From NCBI RefSeq assembly GCF_000426545.1, contig NZ_AUFO01000015.1:1-64000 (forward strand): 64,000 nucleotides of DNA, read 5' to 3'. Below are positions 36,650-46,425 of this stretch, one piece after another. Under the pieces are notes generated by a model that saw only the letters and a program-made list of their open reading frames with translations, searched no databases and was not told the origin of the DNA. Position numbers and translations under genes: made by a program. The DNA comes from Paenibacillus massiliensis subsp. panacisoli DSM 21345. Lineage in GTDB: Bacteria > Bacillota > Bacilli > Paenibacillales > Paenibacillaceae. Every line of letters starts with the position of its first letter. The first letter of the stretch is position 1.

Positions 36650-37942
36650 ATGATGAAGAGCAATATGAAAGCGATTGCAATGATGCTGTTATCCATGGTA
36701 CTGATCATGGTTGTGGCGGGGTGTGGCGCAAGTTCAGGCGCAAGCTCTGGCGAAGGAGATGCGAAGAAGCAGGTCACCCTTGATTTCATGTGGTTCACGG
36801 ACGGGATTGAAGGAGAGGTCATCAAAGGGCTGACTCAAGAGTACGAGAAGCAAAATCCGAATGTGAAAATTAACCTGATCGAGGTTCCGTACAAGGATCT
36901 GAATACGAAGCTGAAGACGATGATCGCAGGAGGACAACCACCTGCGTTATCCCGGATGACCGATACCGGAGCCTATGCGAATCAAGCGCTGGACTTGGCA
37001 CCTTACGTCGGGACGGCGGATGAGTTCTCCAGTCAATTCATAGATTCGATCAAGCCATACTATGTGTCAGATGACAAGATTATCGCTGCGCCGATGGATG
37101 TTACAGCCAATGGCCTGATCTACAACAAGACCCTGTTCGACAAAGCCGGAGTACAGGTGCCAACTGACCCGAATAATGTATGGACCTGGGACGAATTCAA
37201 GGCAGCACTGAAGCAAGTCATGGAGAAGGGCGGAGCGAAGTATGGTCTGGTGTGGGATGTGTCTCCACATCGCTGGTCCACAATGCTCTATCAGTTCGGT
37301 GGTCACATGATCAGTGAGGATGGAACCCAAAGTGCGATTAATAGCCCGGAAGCGGCACAAGCACTCGACTATTTTGTAGGTCTGCATAAAGAAGAAATTG
37401 CACCTTACTCCGTATGGCTCGGCGGTGAGAATCCGAATAACCTGTTCCGTTCGGGTACGGTAGCCGCTCATTTGGCTGGTAACTGGATGCTTAGCAGCTA
37501 CAAGGACATCTCGAACTTCGAGTGGGGCGTAACGTATATGCCAAAAGAACAGATTCGCTCCTCAGTTCCTGGCGGCAAATACCTGATGGCCTTCGAAGGC
37601 AGCAAGGTAGAGAAGGAGGCGGCTGACTTTATTAAATGGGCCACCTCCAAGGAGATTAATTCCCGCTACAACCAGGAGTCTCTCTTCATCAGCCCACGCA
37701 AGGACAGCAGTGATCTGGATTATGCGTTCGGCAAGGAGATGTTCAAGGTGTTCGCAGACGAGCTGGCGAATACGACTCCACTGGCGGCGAATGACTGGTC
37801 AAGACAGACGATTATTCCCAAGTTCTCTACCGACCTGAAGAACGACATCGTACAGGTATTAGCTGAGAAGATGACGACACAACAAGCATTGGAGAATGCA
37901 GCGAAGCTGATTGATGAGGCGATCGCCAAGGATAAGGACTAA
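36650..37942 (+). CDS. Sugar ABC transporter substrate-binding lipoprotein
   Basis: A 430-residue family 1 extracellular solute-binding protein. The lipoprotein signal (M-M-K-S-N-M-K to V-V-A-G-C-G-A-S) has the acylated Cys near residue 25. The mature part shows the usual start V-T-L-D-F-M-W-F-T-D-G-I-E-G and the P-Y-K-D-L-N-T-K-L-K-T-M-I-A-G-G-Q-P-P block. It delivers an oligosaccharide to the two permeases that follow. The frame is open back to 36449 inside the AraC gene, but only ATG at 36650 (or 36653) gives the lipoprotein signal. No ATPase gene is present in the operon; an MsmX-type shared ATPase is expected elsewhere. Confidence 0.93.
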   Translation: MMKSNMKAIAMMLLSMVLIMVVAGCGASSGASSGEGDAKKQVTLDFMWFTDGIEGEVIKGLTQEYEKQNPNVKINLIEVPYKDLNTKLKTMIAGGQPPALSRMTDTGAYANQALDLAPYVGTADEFSSQFIDSIKPYYVSDDKIIAAPMDVTANGLIYNKTLFDKAGVQVPTDPNNVWTWDEFKAALKQVMEKGGAKYGLVWDVSPHRWSTMLYQFGGHMISEDGTQSAINSPEAAQALDYFVGLHKEEIAPYSVWLGGENPNNLFRSGTVAAHLAGNWMLSSYKDISNFEWGVTYMPKEQIRSSVPGGKYLMAFEGSKVEKEAADFIKWATSKEINSRYNQESLFISPRKDSSDLDYAFGKEMFKVFADELANTTPLAANDWSRQTIIPKFSTDLKNDIVQVLAEKMTTQQALENAAKLIDEAIAKDKD

Positions 37943-38030
37943 CATCCAGACAAGGGAGTGTGGCTGCTCGCTTTCCAGAAGGCAGCAGCCACACTCCCGG
38001 CATCTAGAGTCCGAGGAAGGAGAGGATTGA

Positions 38031-38948
38031 GTGTCTCAGGTAATGACCAGCTCCAAGAGCAGCTCGCGGACCTCGTGGAAGAAGGAAAAGCTAAAAAGAT
38101 CACTTGCCCCCTATTTATTCGTGTTACCGAACTTTGTGATTTTCTTGACCTTTATCGTGATCCCGGCGTTCGTGGGATTCGTGTATTCCTTTCATGAATA
38201 CGACGGCTTGAATGAAATGGAGTTCTTGGGTCTGCAAAATTATGCTGCTGTACTGGCTAATGGTGAGTTCTGGGCATCACTGGGCCGAACGGGGCTGTAC
38301 GCCGCTGTTGTCGTCCCGGGGATCTATGCACTATCGCTTGGAATTGCGCTGCTGCTGATTCGCGAGGTGAGGCTGAAAGGCCTGTTCCGGGCAAGCATTT
38401 ACTGGCCGACCATGATCTCGTACATTATCGTCGGTCTGACCTGGAAGTGGATCTTCGGCGATTCATTCGGCATTCTGAATCACATCCTGAGCACCCTTGG
38501 CTTCGGGTCGATTGGCTGGCTGACAGATCCGTTCTATGCGAACTTATCGGTCATCATTGCTACCCTCTGGTCGAGAGTGGGATTCTTCATGGTCATTTTC
38601 ATAGCAGGTCTGCAATCTATTCCTGTCGATATGTACGAGGCCTCTAGTCTGGATGGAGCTTCCCGCTGGAGAACGTTCCGGGACATTACGCTTCCGATGC
38701 TCAAGCCGACCAGCCTGCTTGTCTTTATGGTGGCGCTCATCGACGCCTTCAAGGCTTATCCGCTGATGTTTGCCCTCACAGGAGGAGGTCCCGGCAAGGA
38801 GACCACGTTCATCGTACAGTACATTTATGAAATTGGCTTTTCCAAGCAGGAGCTCGGTATGGCCAGTGCCATGTCTGTCATTCTATTCGTAATTATCGGG
38901 GCGTTCACGGCCTTGCAATTCCGTCTTTCGAAAGGAGGAGCTGACTGA
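38031..38948 (+). CDS. Sugar ABC transporter permease (MalF/UgpA type)
   Basis: A 305-residue inner-membrane permease with six predicted helices (the first near 27-50, P-Y-L-F-V-L-P-N-F-V-I-F-L-T-F). The cytoplasmic E-A-A motif appears as Y-E-A-S-S-L-D-G-A-S-R-W-R-T-F-R-D-I-T-L-P-M-L near residue 205, which contacts the ATPase. The start is GTG at 38031 after AAGGAGAGG. It is coupled by a one-base overlap to the second permease. Together with the preceding lipoprotein it imports an oligosaccharide. Confidence 0.93.
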   Translation: MSQVMTSSKSSSRTSWKKEKLKRSLAPYLFVLPNFVIFLTFIVIPAFVGFVYSFHEYDGLNEMEFLGLQNYAAVLANGEFWASLGRTGLYAAVVVPGIYALSLGIALLLIREVRLKGLFRASIYWPTMISYIIVGLTWKWIFGDSFGILNHILSTLGFGSIGWLTDPFYANLSVIIATLWSRVGFFMVIFIAGLQSIPVDMYEASSLDGASRWRTFRDITLPMLKPTSLLVFMVALIDAFKAYPLMFALTGGGPGKETTFIVQYIYEIGFSKQELGMASAMSVILFVIIGAFTALQFRLSKGGAD

Positions 38949-39769
38949 TGCTGATGCGACAAGCGAAGATAGGCACTTATGTAATCTTGATCGCCCTAAC
39001 GATGATCTGGTTATTCCCGGTTCTCTGGACCGTGCTGTCCTCCTTCAAGACGGAGTCCGAGCTATATAGCTGGCCGCCTGCAATTCTGCCGGAGAAATTC
39101 TCTTTGGAGCACTTCATCACAGCTTTTGCCAAAGGGAACTTCGGGACCTATTTCCTGAACAGTACCATCGTTACCATTACATCTACGATTCTATTGTTGC
39201 TAATCAACACCATGGCCGGCTTTGCCTTGGCCAAATATCGGTTCAAGGGCGATACGATTCTGCTCATCGGATTCATCTCTACCCTGATGATCCCGCTGGA
39301 GGTCATTATGATTCCGATCTTCAAGGTCATCTCATTCCTGGGCTTGTTCAATAGCCTCTGGGGCATCATTATTCCACCAGCAGCTACACCAACAGGGGTA
39401 TTTCTAGTGCGGCAATATTTGCTGTCTGTCCCGGATGAGCTGCTGGAGGCTGCACGCATGGACGGTGCGGGGGAATGGAAGATCTTCTGGAGTATTATCT
39501 TACCGATTGCCAAGCCGATTATTGCCGTGCTCGCGATCTTCTCGTTCATGTGGCGGTGGGATGACTTCCTGTGGCCGCTCATCGTTATCAGTGATCCGGC
39601 GAAATACACGATTCAGCTGGCATTATCGAACTTTATCGGAGAGTATAACGTCGATTGGGGAAGCCTGCTGGCGATGTCGACGATTACGATGATTCCTGTG
39701 CTGGTGGTATTCCTTGTGTTCCAACGTCATTTCATACAAGGCATCACGACATCAGGGATGAAGGGGTGA
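38948..39769 (+). CDS. Sugar ABC transporter permease (MalG/UgpE type)
   Basis: A 273-residue six-helix permease. The E-A-A loop is L-E-A-A-R-M-D-G-A-G-E-W-K-I-F-W-S-I-I-L-P near residue 165, and the C-terminal Q-R-H-F-I-Q-G-I-T-T-S-G-M-K-G tail is the family hallmark. It starts within the stop codon of the first permease (TGATG) and is followed after seven bases by the unknown 887-residue gene. It forms the transport channel with its partner. Confidence 0.94.
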   Translation: MLMRQAKIGTYVILIALTMIWLFPVLWTVLSSFKTESELYSWPPAILPEKFSLEHFITAFAKGNFGTYFLNSTIVTITSTILLLLINTMAGFALAKYRFKGDTILLIGFISTLMIPLEVIMIPIFKVISFLGLFNSLWGIIIPPAATPTGVFLVRQYLLSVPDELLEAARMDGAGEWKIFWSIILPIAKPIIAVLAIFSFMWRWDDFLWPLIVISDPAKYTIQLALSNFIGEYNVDWGSLLAMSTITMIPVLVVFLVFQRHFIQGITTSGMKG

Positions 39770-39776
39770 GGGATCT

Positions 39777-42440
39777 ATGACTACGGACGAACATGAACAA
39801 CGTAACCAGTATGACAAAAACGATCAATTTGATGGACGTAACCAACACGACCAACAACAGCGGCATGGCCAGCACGGTGGAGGTAGTCAACACGAACAAC
39901 ACAGCCTACCTGACGATCATGTGCTGACGTATGCCCCGCTGCAGCTGAAGCATCGTGTAATTAATCGATGGCTTATCAGCGGAATCCTGACCCGCAGCGT
40001 GCGCTTCGAGCCCATGACGATGGAAGGGGATATCAACGATTGGCTGATTAAGGGCTTCTCGATTCACGAGAATCCCTGCCGCAAGGAATTCGTGAATGAA
40101 CGCAGAGCGACGACCCCACAGCTGCCGTTCTCGGTACCACCAGTGCTGGGAGACAGGGTCTCCATATGGGAGACGGAGGCCAAGTGGGACATTTATTTCC
40201 CATGGGGCAACTCACGGGTAGAGGCTTCGGGCTTCTATTACGTGCCGACGCACATGCTGAGATACGGGCGTACCCTCGTCGTGAGTCCTGTTGCACATAC
40301 GGCGACCTTCAATTTGAAGACCTGCGGTGGGGTAGCGTTATGGGTGAATGGACGTCTCGTTAGCGACTTTACGCCATTCACCAGAAATATTGAGCAGCAG
40401 ACGCAGGTGGAGATCGAGCTTGAGGCAGGGATGAATGAGTTCTTCGTCTGTCATGAGGATCTGGCAGAGCGGGATACCCTGTACCATTTTACGCTGGAAT
40501 ACACTGGCTCTGAATTGATTACGATTCAGCTTCCACTTACGGAGTCGGAGAGGGTAGAAGAGATTGTAGTGATGGAGCGCGCGCTCGATAGGGCGTACTT
40601 TCCGACGAGTACAGCACAGGACGAACAGCTCCGCATTGTCTTCGACAAGCCGTTCACTGAGGACGTTCGATTTGACGTGTCCCACAACAGCTTCTTCGAT
40701 GGCCGATATACGATGCAGCGGGAGTTGAAGGCAGGACAGCAGGAGCTTATTCTGGGCCACACGGATGACTTTGGCGCGGACTATAAATATTTTGAGTTGA
40801 TTGTTCAGATCGGAACCGCAGAGATTCGCAAGTTACTCGGTGTCGAGGTGTACAATAGTCGCTTTCAGCCACAGGACAGCGAAGTCCTGAGTGTACAAGA
40901 GCGCAAGCGCATCGCGCTGGAGTGCGTAGCTACCCTCGGCATCCCGAATATTCATACAGCGATGGCCAAGCTGGCGACTGAAGGCGACCCAGCGGTTGCG
41001 CGGGATATGATTCTTCAAGGACTTATTGGCATACGGGAACGGCGGGACTGTGCAGACTTCTATCTGGCCGCCTTGTTCCGGCTGTGGAGAGATTATCGCG
41101 ACAAGGGCATATTCGAGGAGGAGGTCTGGCGGCAGATCAAGGATACCATGCTTAACTTCCGATATTGGATCGACGAGCCGGGCGACGATGTCATGTGGTT
41201 CTTCAGCGAGAACCATGCACTGCTATTCCACACCTGTCAGTTGCTGGCGGGCCAGTTGTTCCCTAACGAGGTGTTCACGAATAGCGGTGAGACAGGCACG
41301 CAACGCAGGCTGAAGGCGGAGGGGCAGCTGGTGGAGTGGTTCGAACGCTTCTTGACGGAAGGGTTGGCGGAATGGAATTCGAGCGCGTATATCCCGATTG
41401 ATTTCCTTGGCTTGATCCAGCTGCATGACCTTGCGGAGCTGCCGATTCTGCGGGAGCAGGCCAAGCGAGCGATGGATCTGCTGTATTCGTACATGACAGC
41501 GGAGGCGCATGAGGGCCGTCTAATGACGACCTTTGGCCGTAGCTACGAACGAGAGCTGATCGGCGGCTACACGGCAGGGACGACCTCGCTGATCTGGGCT
41601 GGCTATGGCGTGGGAAATGTGAACAGCACCAGCTTCAACGTATCCGTATACCTGTCAGACTATACGCCTCCGCAAGACTTTGCTGAGCGAATCAGGCTGA
41701 ATCCTGAGGAAGAGCTGGAGTTCCGGCTGGAGCAAGGAAAGGACGGGTACGCGAAGCTTGTACATTATCGGACGAATGCATATGTCATGTCCAGCATTGC
41801 TGATTTCCGGGCAGGCCTGAAGGGCTATCAGGAGCATGTGCTGCATCTCGCGTGCTCGCCTGAGGCACAGGTGTGGGTGAATCATCCTGGCGAGATTTAC
41901 GCGCACGGCTCGGGACGGCCCTGCTTCTGGGCAGGTAATGGCTACTTGCCGAAGGCAGGACAATATAAGGGGCTAGGCCTCCTGCTATTCGATATTGATG
42001 AGAATCATGATGCAGACTATACACACGCTTACTTCCCGACCTATGCCTTCGAGCGCTATGAGCAGCACGGGTCTTGGTGCCTGGGTAAGAAGGGTGACGC
42101 TTATGTTGCGCTGTATGCCGCCAACGGCCTGCAACTCACAGAGCAAGGAACGAACCGGGGACGGGAGCTCATCTCGAAGGGTCGACGCAATCTGTGGCTG
42201 GTCCGGGCAGGAGATCGTCAGGAGTTCGGTTCCTTCGAGAGCTTCAGCGAGCATGTGATGAAGATGCCGCTTACAGTCTCCGTGGAGACATTGACGATTG
42301 GACTGGTTGATCCGGCATATGGGGAGGTAAGCTTCGGCTGGCAGGAGCTCTTGATGGTGAATGGAAAGCCAGTTCACATCGAGGGCAGTGGAGTAGAGGG
42401 ACGATTGATCCGTAAAGGGAGGCTGGCATCTTGCATTTGA
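39777..42440 (+). CDS. Unknown large protein in the polysaccharide operon
   Basis: An 887-residue protein without a signal peptide, therefore cytosolic. The first 45 residues are strongly enriched in His, Gln, Asn, Asp and Glu (Q-H-D-Q-Q-Q-R-H-G-Q-H type). Residues about 50-350 look beta-rich (Y-F-P-W-G-N-S-R-V-E-A-S-G-F-Y-Y-V-P, L-W-V-N-G-R-L-V). Residues about 370-640 look helical and aromatic-rich (W-F-F-S-E-N-H-A-L-L-F-H-T, F-G-R-S-Y-E-R-E-L-I-G-G-Y-T-A-G) like an alpha/alpha-toroid enzyme of pectin or heparin type, followed by a beta-sandwich tail. I do not recognise the family; glycosidase or lyase is an inference from fold impression and neighbours. The end overlaps the GH105 gene by ten bases. 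Confidence 0.75.
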   Translation: MTTDEHEQRNQYDKNDQFDGRNQHDQQQRHGQHGGGSQHEQHSLPDDHVLTYAPLQLKHRVINRWLISGILTRSVRFEPMTMEGDINDWLIKGFSIHENPCRKEFVNERRATTPQLPFSVPPVLGDRVSIWETEAKWDIYFPWGNSRVEASGFYYVPTHMLRYGRTLVVSPVAHTATFNLKTCGGVALWVNGRLVSDFTPFTRNIEQQTQVEIELEAGMNEFFVCHEDLAERDTLYHFTLEYTGSELITIQLPLTESERVEEIVVMERALDRAYFPTSTAQDEQLRIVFDKPFTEDVRFDVSHNSFFDGRYTMQRELKAGQQELILGHTDDFGADYKYFELIVQIGTAEIRKLLGVEVYNSRFQPQDSEVLSVQERKRIALECVATLGIPNIHTAMAKLATEGDPAVARDMILQGLIGIRERRDCADFYLAALFRLWRDYRDKGIFEEEVWRQIKDTMLNFRYWIDEPGDDVMWFFSENHALLFHTCQLLAGQLFPNEVFTNSGETGTQRRLKAEGQLVEWFERFLTEGLAEWNSSAYIPIDFLGLIQLHDLAELPILREQAKRAMDLLYSYMTAEAHEGRLMTTFGRSYERELIGGYTAGTTSLIWAGYGVGNVNSTSFNVSVYLSDYTPPQDFAERIRLNPEEELEFRLEQGKDGYAKLVHYRTNAYVMSSIADFRAGLKGYQEHVLHLACSPEAQVWVNHPGEIYAHGSGRPCFWAGNGYLPKAGQYKGLGLLLFDIDENHDADYTHAYFPTYAFERYEQHGSWCLGKKGDAYVALYAANGLQLTEQGTNRGRELISKGRRNLWLVRAGDRQEFGSFESFSEHVMKMPLTVSVETLTIGLVDPAYGEVSFGWQELLMVNGKPVHIEGSGVEGRLIRKGRLASCI

Positions 42441-43516
42441 CACAGGATACAATGCTTGGCGCGATCGAGCGGGTGTCTGGCGCCATGCGATCAATGACAA
42501 ACGAAGGAATGGATGAGATCTATCCGATCGGATTGATTGATATTCATCTGTGGGAATGGCCTCAGGGCGTGGGGCTATACGGGATGTACCAATATTACGA
42601 GGAGACGAAGGATGCGGGGACACTTCAGTTCCTGAAGGATTGGTTCGATGCCCGCATTCGCGAAGGGCTCCCGGAGAAGAACGTCAACACCTGTTCGCCG
42701 CTGCTTACACTGATCTCGCTGTGCGAGCTGACAGACAACGCTGAATACACCCAGGTATGCGACGAGTGGAGTCGCTGGATTATGGACCCGGAGAACGGAT
42801 TAATTCGTACCGGAGATCATGCCTTTCAGCATATGATTACGGGCGATCCGAATGACGGACAGATTCTGATCGACACCTTGTTCATGACGGTCCTCTTTCT
42901 GGCAAAGGCAGGGGCATACTTCCAGCGTCCAGCGTATATCGAGGAAGCGAAGAAGCAATTTCTGATTCATATCAAATATTTGTATGACCGCCATTCAGGG
43001 CTGTTCTTCCACGGGTGGGATTTCCAAGGAAGACACAACTACGGTGCTGTGCGATGGGGACGAGGTAACGGCTGGTATACCTGCGGGCTGGTGGATTTTC
43101 TGGACATGGTGGAGCTGGAGGATGGGATCAAGCAATATTTGCTGGATACGATGCACAGCCAGGTAGAGGCGCTGGCAGCTCTACAGGCAAGTGATGGCAT
43201 GTGGCACACGGTTCTGGATGATCCCACGTCTTATGCCGAGACATCGTGTACGGCTGCTTTCGGGTATGGCATTTTGAAGGGCGTACGCAGAGGCTATTTA
43301 CCGCAGGAGTATTTACAGGTGGGGCGCGAAGCGCTGCAGGCAGTGCTCCAACGCATCGACGGGAATGGGGTGGTCGGGGAGGTCTCGTACGGCACCCCTG
43401 TCGGTCAGGATGCGCAATTCTATAAGGATATCCCGATAAGTCCCATGACGTATGGTCAAGCGTTAACACTTCTGATCCTGATGGAAGGACTGCGTTACGC
43501 CAATACTTCGAACTGA
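42431..43516 (+). CDS. GH105 unsaturated rhamnogalacturonyl hydrolase-like protein
   Basis: A 361-residue cytosolic glycoside hydrolase of family 88/105 (YteR/YesR type). Such enzymes hydrate the double bond of unsaturated uronic acid ends made by pectin lyases. Visible blocks are W-E-W-P-Q-G-V-G-L-Y-G-M near 42-53, D-T-L-F-M near 150, H-G-W-D, R-W-G-R-G-N-G-W-Y near 205-215, and E-T-S-C-T-A-A-F-G-Y-G near 270-280. The start is TTG at 42431 with GGGAGG eight bases before it, overlapping the preceding gene by ten bases. This gene is the best clue that the operon handles pectin-like side chains. Confidence 0.9.
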   Translation: MHLTQDTMLGAIERVSGAMRSMTNEGMDEIYPIGLIDIHLWEWPQGVGLYGMYQYYEETKDAGTLQFLKDWFDARIREGLPEKNVNTCSPLLTLISLCELTDNAEYTQVCDEWSRWIMDPENGLIRTGDHAFQHMITGDPNDGQILIDTLFMTVLFLAKAGAYFQRPAYIEEAKKQFLIHIKYLYDRHSGLFFHGWDFQGRHNYGAVRWGRGNGWYTCGLVDFLDMVELEDGIKQYLLDTMHSQVEALAALQASDGMWHTVLDDPTSYAETSCTAAFGYGILKGVRRGYLPQEYLQVGREALQAVLQRIDGNGVVGEVSYGTPVGQDAQFYKDIPISPMTYGQALTLLILMEGLRYANTSN

Positions 43517-43640
43517 TATCGTGATGTGATCGTGGCGTCATTCCATGTGGGGTGGCGCCCTTCCTTTACCCCGCAGAGGGGATAAGTACGTAGTGGTCTG
43601 TCTGTGTATTCAAAATTATAACAGTGAGGGGCAACAGCGG

Positions 43641-46127
43641 ATGAAGATAAGTACGAAGCTTATAAATGTAGAAAACAGCGCCCGTCATCTCGATTTGGTC
43701 ACGAATGCTGCCACATTCCGGGTGATGCTGCTAACGGATGATATCGTGAGAATTCGCTGCACGTTCGAGGAGGATTTTCCCGACGAGGCCTCCTACGCGC
43801 TGGCGATGACTGCTTGGGAGGACAAACTCGATTCCGTGGTCCCTGACCGTAGAACAATAGAAGCTCTCCCTGTACAGTACGACGATGAGGGCACCCACCT
43901 CCTCTTGTCCACACGGACATTGCGTATACGCATCTACAAGGAACCGTTCGCCATAGAGATCAGGGATACAGACGGGAACCTGCTGCACGCCGATCTGAAG
44001 GAAAGATCCTATGTTCGTGATATGCAGGGTAGACTCTATCATTATACTTGCCTGGACGATCAGGATTATTATTATGGCTTCGGTGAAAAGGCAGGATACC
44101 TGAACAAGAAGCATCGCCGTATGAGGATGCACAACGTGGACACGATTGGGTATGACTCGGAGCATACAGACCCCTTATACAAGCATATTCCGTTCTATAT
44201 CAAATGGAGTGGCAGCAGCCGCACAGCCAGTGGGCTGTTCTACCACAATTCGCATGACTCCGTCTTCGACATGGGGTGCGAGCGGAGCGGCTACTGGAAT
44301 AAATACTCCTATTTTTGCGCCGATGGTGGCGAACTGGACGTGTTCTTCATTCATGGTCCTCATATTCGTGATGTAGTAAGGCATTATACGGACCTCACCG
44401 GGAAAACGGTGCTCCCTGCCAAATACTCACTTGGGTATATGGGGTCCACCATGTATTACACGGAGCTGGAGCAGGATTCAGACCAGGCCATTCTGGGCTT
44501 CTTGGATAAATGTAAGGAAGAAGGAATTCCTTGCGACGGCTTCTTCCTGTCCTCGGGATATACGACCGGGTCTGATGGGAAGCGGCATGTGCTTCACTGG
44601 AATCATGATCGCTTCCCCGATCCGAAGCGATTCGTTGAGGAGATGAAGAAGAAGGGCGCAGCGCTGGCTCCGAACATCAAGCCGGGCATGCTGGCGACGA
44701 ATCCGCTGTACAAGGAATTCGATGAGGCTGGTGCCTATATTCAAGATCCGGCAGGCGAGCAGTCACACATGGACCGATTCTGGGGTGGGCCGGCCTCGTT
44801 CGTAGACTTTACGAATCCGCAGGGTAGAGCCCTGTGGAAGAAGCATTTGCAGGAGTCCTTGCTGTCGCTCGGGGTCACCTCTATCTGGAACGACAACAAT
44901 GAGTATGAAATCAATGATTCGCAGGCATTATGCCATGTCGAAGGAGATCCGAAGCCGATTGCAGGCTTGCGTCCTATTATGCCGAATCTGATGGCACAGA
45001 TGGCGTATGAGGCCATGGATGAGGCCGCTCCCGCCGTTCGCCCATATATCGTTAACCGGGCTGGATTCGCCGGTATTCAGCGGTATGCACAGACCTGGGC
45101 AGGGGACAATAACACCAGCTGGAAGAGCTTGAAGTTCAACATTCCCGTTATTCTCGGCTTGGGGCTATCCGGCGTTGCCAATCAGGGCTGTGACATCGGT
45201 GGTTTTTTTGGTCCGGCTCCTGATCCGGAATTGTTCGTACGGTGGGTACAGAATGGAATCTTCCAGCCCAGGTTCTCCATTCACTCATGCAACACAGATA
45301 ATACGGTGACAGAGCCGTGGATGTATCCGGCCTACACACCTTATATTCGAGAAGCGATTCAGCTCAGATACCAACTCGTACCTTACTTCTACTCCCTGCT
45401 GTTCGAAGCATCAACAGAGGGGACACCGATAATGAGACCGCTTGTGTACGAGTTTCAGGATGATGATCGGGTGTATGGCGAGAGCTTCGACTTCATGGTG
45501 GGTACCTCGCTGCTGGTTGCAAATGTGCTGGAGCAAGGCGCTTGTACAAGGGAGGTATACTTGCCGAAGGGGACGGAGTGGGTTGAGTGGAATACACGGA
45601 CAAGATACGCTGGCGGGCAGACAGTTCAGCTCAATGTTACGCTGGAGTCTATTCCGATGTTCATCCGAAGTGGCGGCATCATTCCCATGGCTCCGGGGCT
45701 GATGAATATCCATCAGGATCGGGTCGAGCATCTGCATCTGCTGGTGGAGCCATCGGAGGAGGCCAGCTTTGTTTGGTACGATGACGATGGAAGCAGTAAC
45801 CGTTATAAGCAGGGAGACTATGCGAAGACAACAATCCGCATCAAGAAGGACAAGGACACTCGAATCTCGTTCATGCATGAGGGGGACTATCGCACCACCG
45901 TGCAGACGATGGTGGTCGAGGTGCTATGCAGAGAGGTAGCCCCTGTTCAAATTAACCTGAAGGGCATGAAGCTCCCGATGTTCCTTAGGAGAGAGCAATG
46001 GGAGGCTTCGGCCGAGGGCTGGTTCTATGATATGGAGCAGAAGGCAGCCATCATGAAATATGACAATCCGCACGAGGACTATGACATTCGTATGAACTTC
46101 GATGTAAAGGATCTGATTTCGATTTAA
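43641..46127 (+). CDS. Glycoside hydrolase family 31 protein
   Basis: An 828-residue GH31 enzyme (alpha-glucosidase/alpha-xylosidase superfamily). The N-terminal beta-sandwich (about 1-240) leads into the (beta/alpha)8 barrel. S-I-W-N-D-N-N-E-Y-E contains the nucleophile Asp418 and T-W-A-G-D-N the acid/base Asp489. C-terminal beta domains follow from about 610 (G-T-E-W-V-E-W, F-I-R-S-G-G-I-I-P). There is no signal peptide, so it acts on imported oligosaccharides. ATG at 43641 after GAGGGG is chosen; the frame extends upstream to 43545 without a ribosome site. Exact substrate (alpha-glucoside, xyloside or galactoside) is not determinable. Confidence 0.93.
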   Translation: MKISTKLINVENSARHLDLVTNAATFRVMLLTDDIVRIRCTFEEDFPDEASYALAMTAWEDKLDSVVPDRRTIEALPVQYDDEGTHLLLSTRTLRIRIYKEPFAIEIRDTDGNLLHADLKERSYVRDMQGRLYHYTCLDDQDYYYGFGEKAGYLNKKHRRMRMHNVDTIGYDSEHTDPLYKHIPFYIKWSGSSRTASGLFYHNSHDSVFDMGCERSGYWNKYSYFCADGGELDVFFIHGPHIRDVVRHYTDLTGKTVLPAKYSLGYMGSTMYYTELEQDSDQAILGFLDKCKEEGIPCDGFFLSSGYTTGSDGKRHVLHWNHDRFPDPKRFVEEMKKKGAALAPNIKPGMLATNPLYKEFDEAGAYIQDPAGEQSHMDRFWGGPASFVDFTNPQGRALWKKHLQESLLSLGVTSIWNDNNEYEINDSQALCHVEGDPKPIAGLRPIMPNLMAQMAYEAMDEAAPAVRPYIVNRAGFAGIQRYAQTWAGDNNTSWKSLKFNIPVILGLGLSGVANQGCDIGGFFGPAPDPELFVRWVQNGIFQPRFSIHSCNTDNTVTEPWMYPAYTPYIREAIQLRYQLVPYFYSLLFEASTEGTPIMRPLVYEFQDDDRVYGESFDFMVGTSLLVANVLEQGACTREVYLPKGTEWVEWNTRTRYAGGQTVQLNVTLESIPMFIRSGGIIPMAPGLMNIHQDRVEHLHLLVEPSEEASFVWYDDDGSSNRYKQGDYAKTTIRIKKDKDTRISFMHEGDYRTTVQTMVVEVLCREVAPVQINLKGMKLPMFLRREQWEASAEGWFYDMEQKAAIMKYDNPHEDYDIRMNFDVKDLISI

Positions 46128-46152
46128 ACAGTATCTTGCCGGGATCAACTGT

Positions 46153-46342
46153 GAGTATAGGGCCGCTGCAAGCGGGGAGCCCTGTCGACCACTGTTACGC
46201 TCGCTGTTCTTTTGGACGAATATTAAGCAGATGAACGGCAAGCTTAAAAGGCGGAGTCTATGCTTCCGAAGCAGCTTTTTTGCAAAAAGCTTTCAACTTC
46301 GTTTCTTTAGGACTTTCCCGCTTTCCGCTCACCACTACGCTC
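46153..46342 (-). repeat. Dispersed palindromic repeat, copy with internal insertion
   Basis: The reverse complement of this stretch aligns with the repeat between araD and araA: both begin around AGCGGAAAGCGGG, share AAAGAAACGAA and TCCGCCTTT, and end GTCGACxGGGCTCCCCGC. The two ends are inverted copies of each other. This copy has about 35 extra bases containing a small palindrome (AGCTTTTTTGCAAAAAGCT). It lies between the convergent GH31 and araR genes. Confidence 0.75.
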
Positions 46343-46362
46343 CCAGAGCATTAGGCATGACG

Positions 46363-46390
46363 GAGACCGGATCATACACTGACCGGTCTC
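46363..46390. terminator. Hairpin between GH31 and araR
   Basis: GAGACCGG and CCGGTCTC form a perfect eight-base stem with a 12-base loop, followed by a pyrimidine run (TCTTCTGT). It can serve the plus-strand polysaccharide operon as terminator. Confidence 0.6.
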
Positions 46391-46425
46391 TCTTCTGTAT
46401 CAATCCTTTGTATCAATCCTCTATA

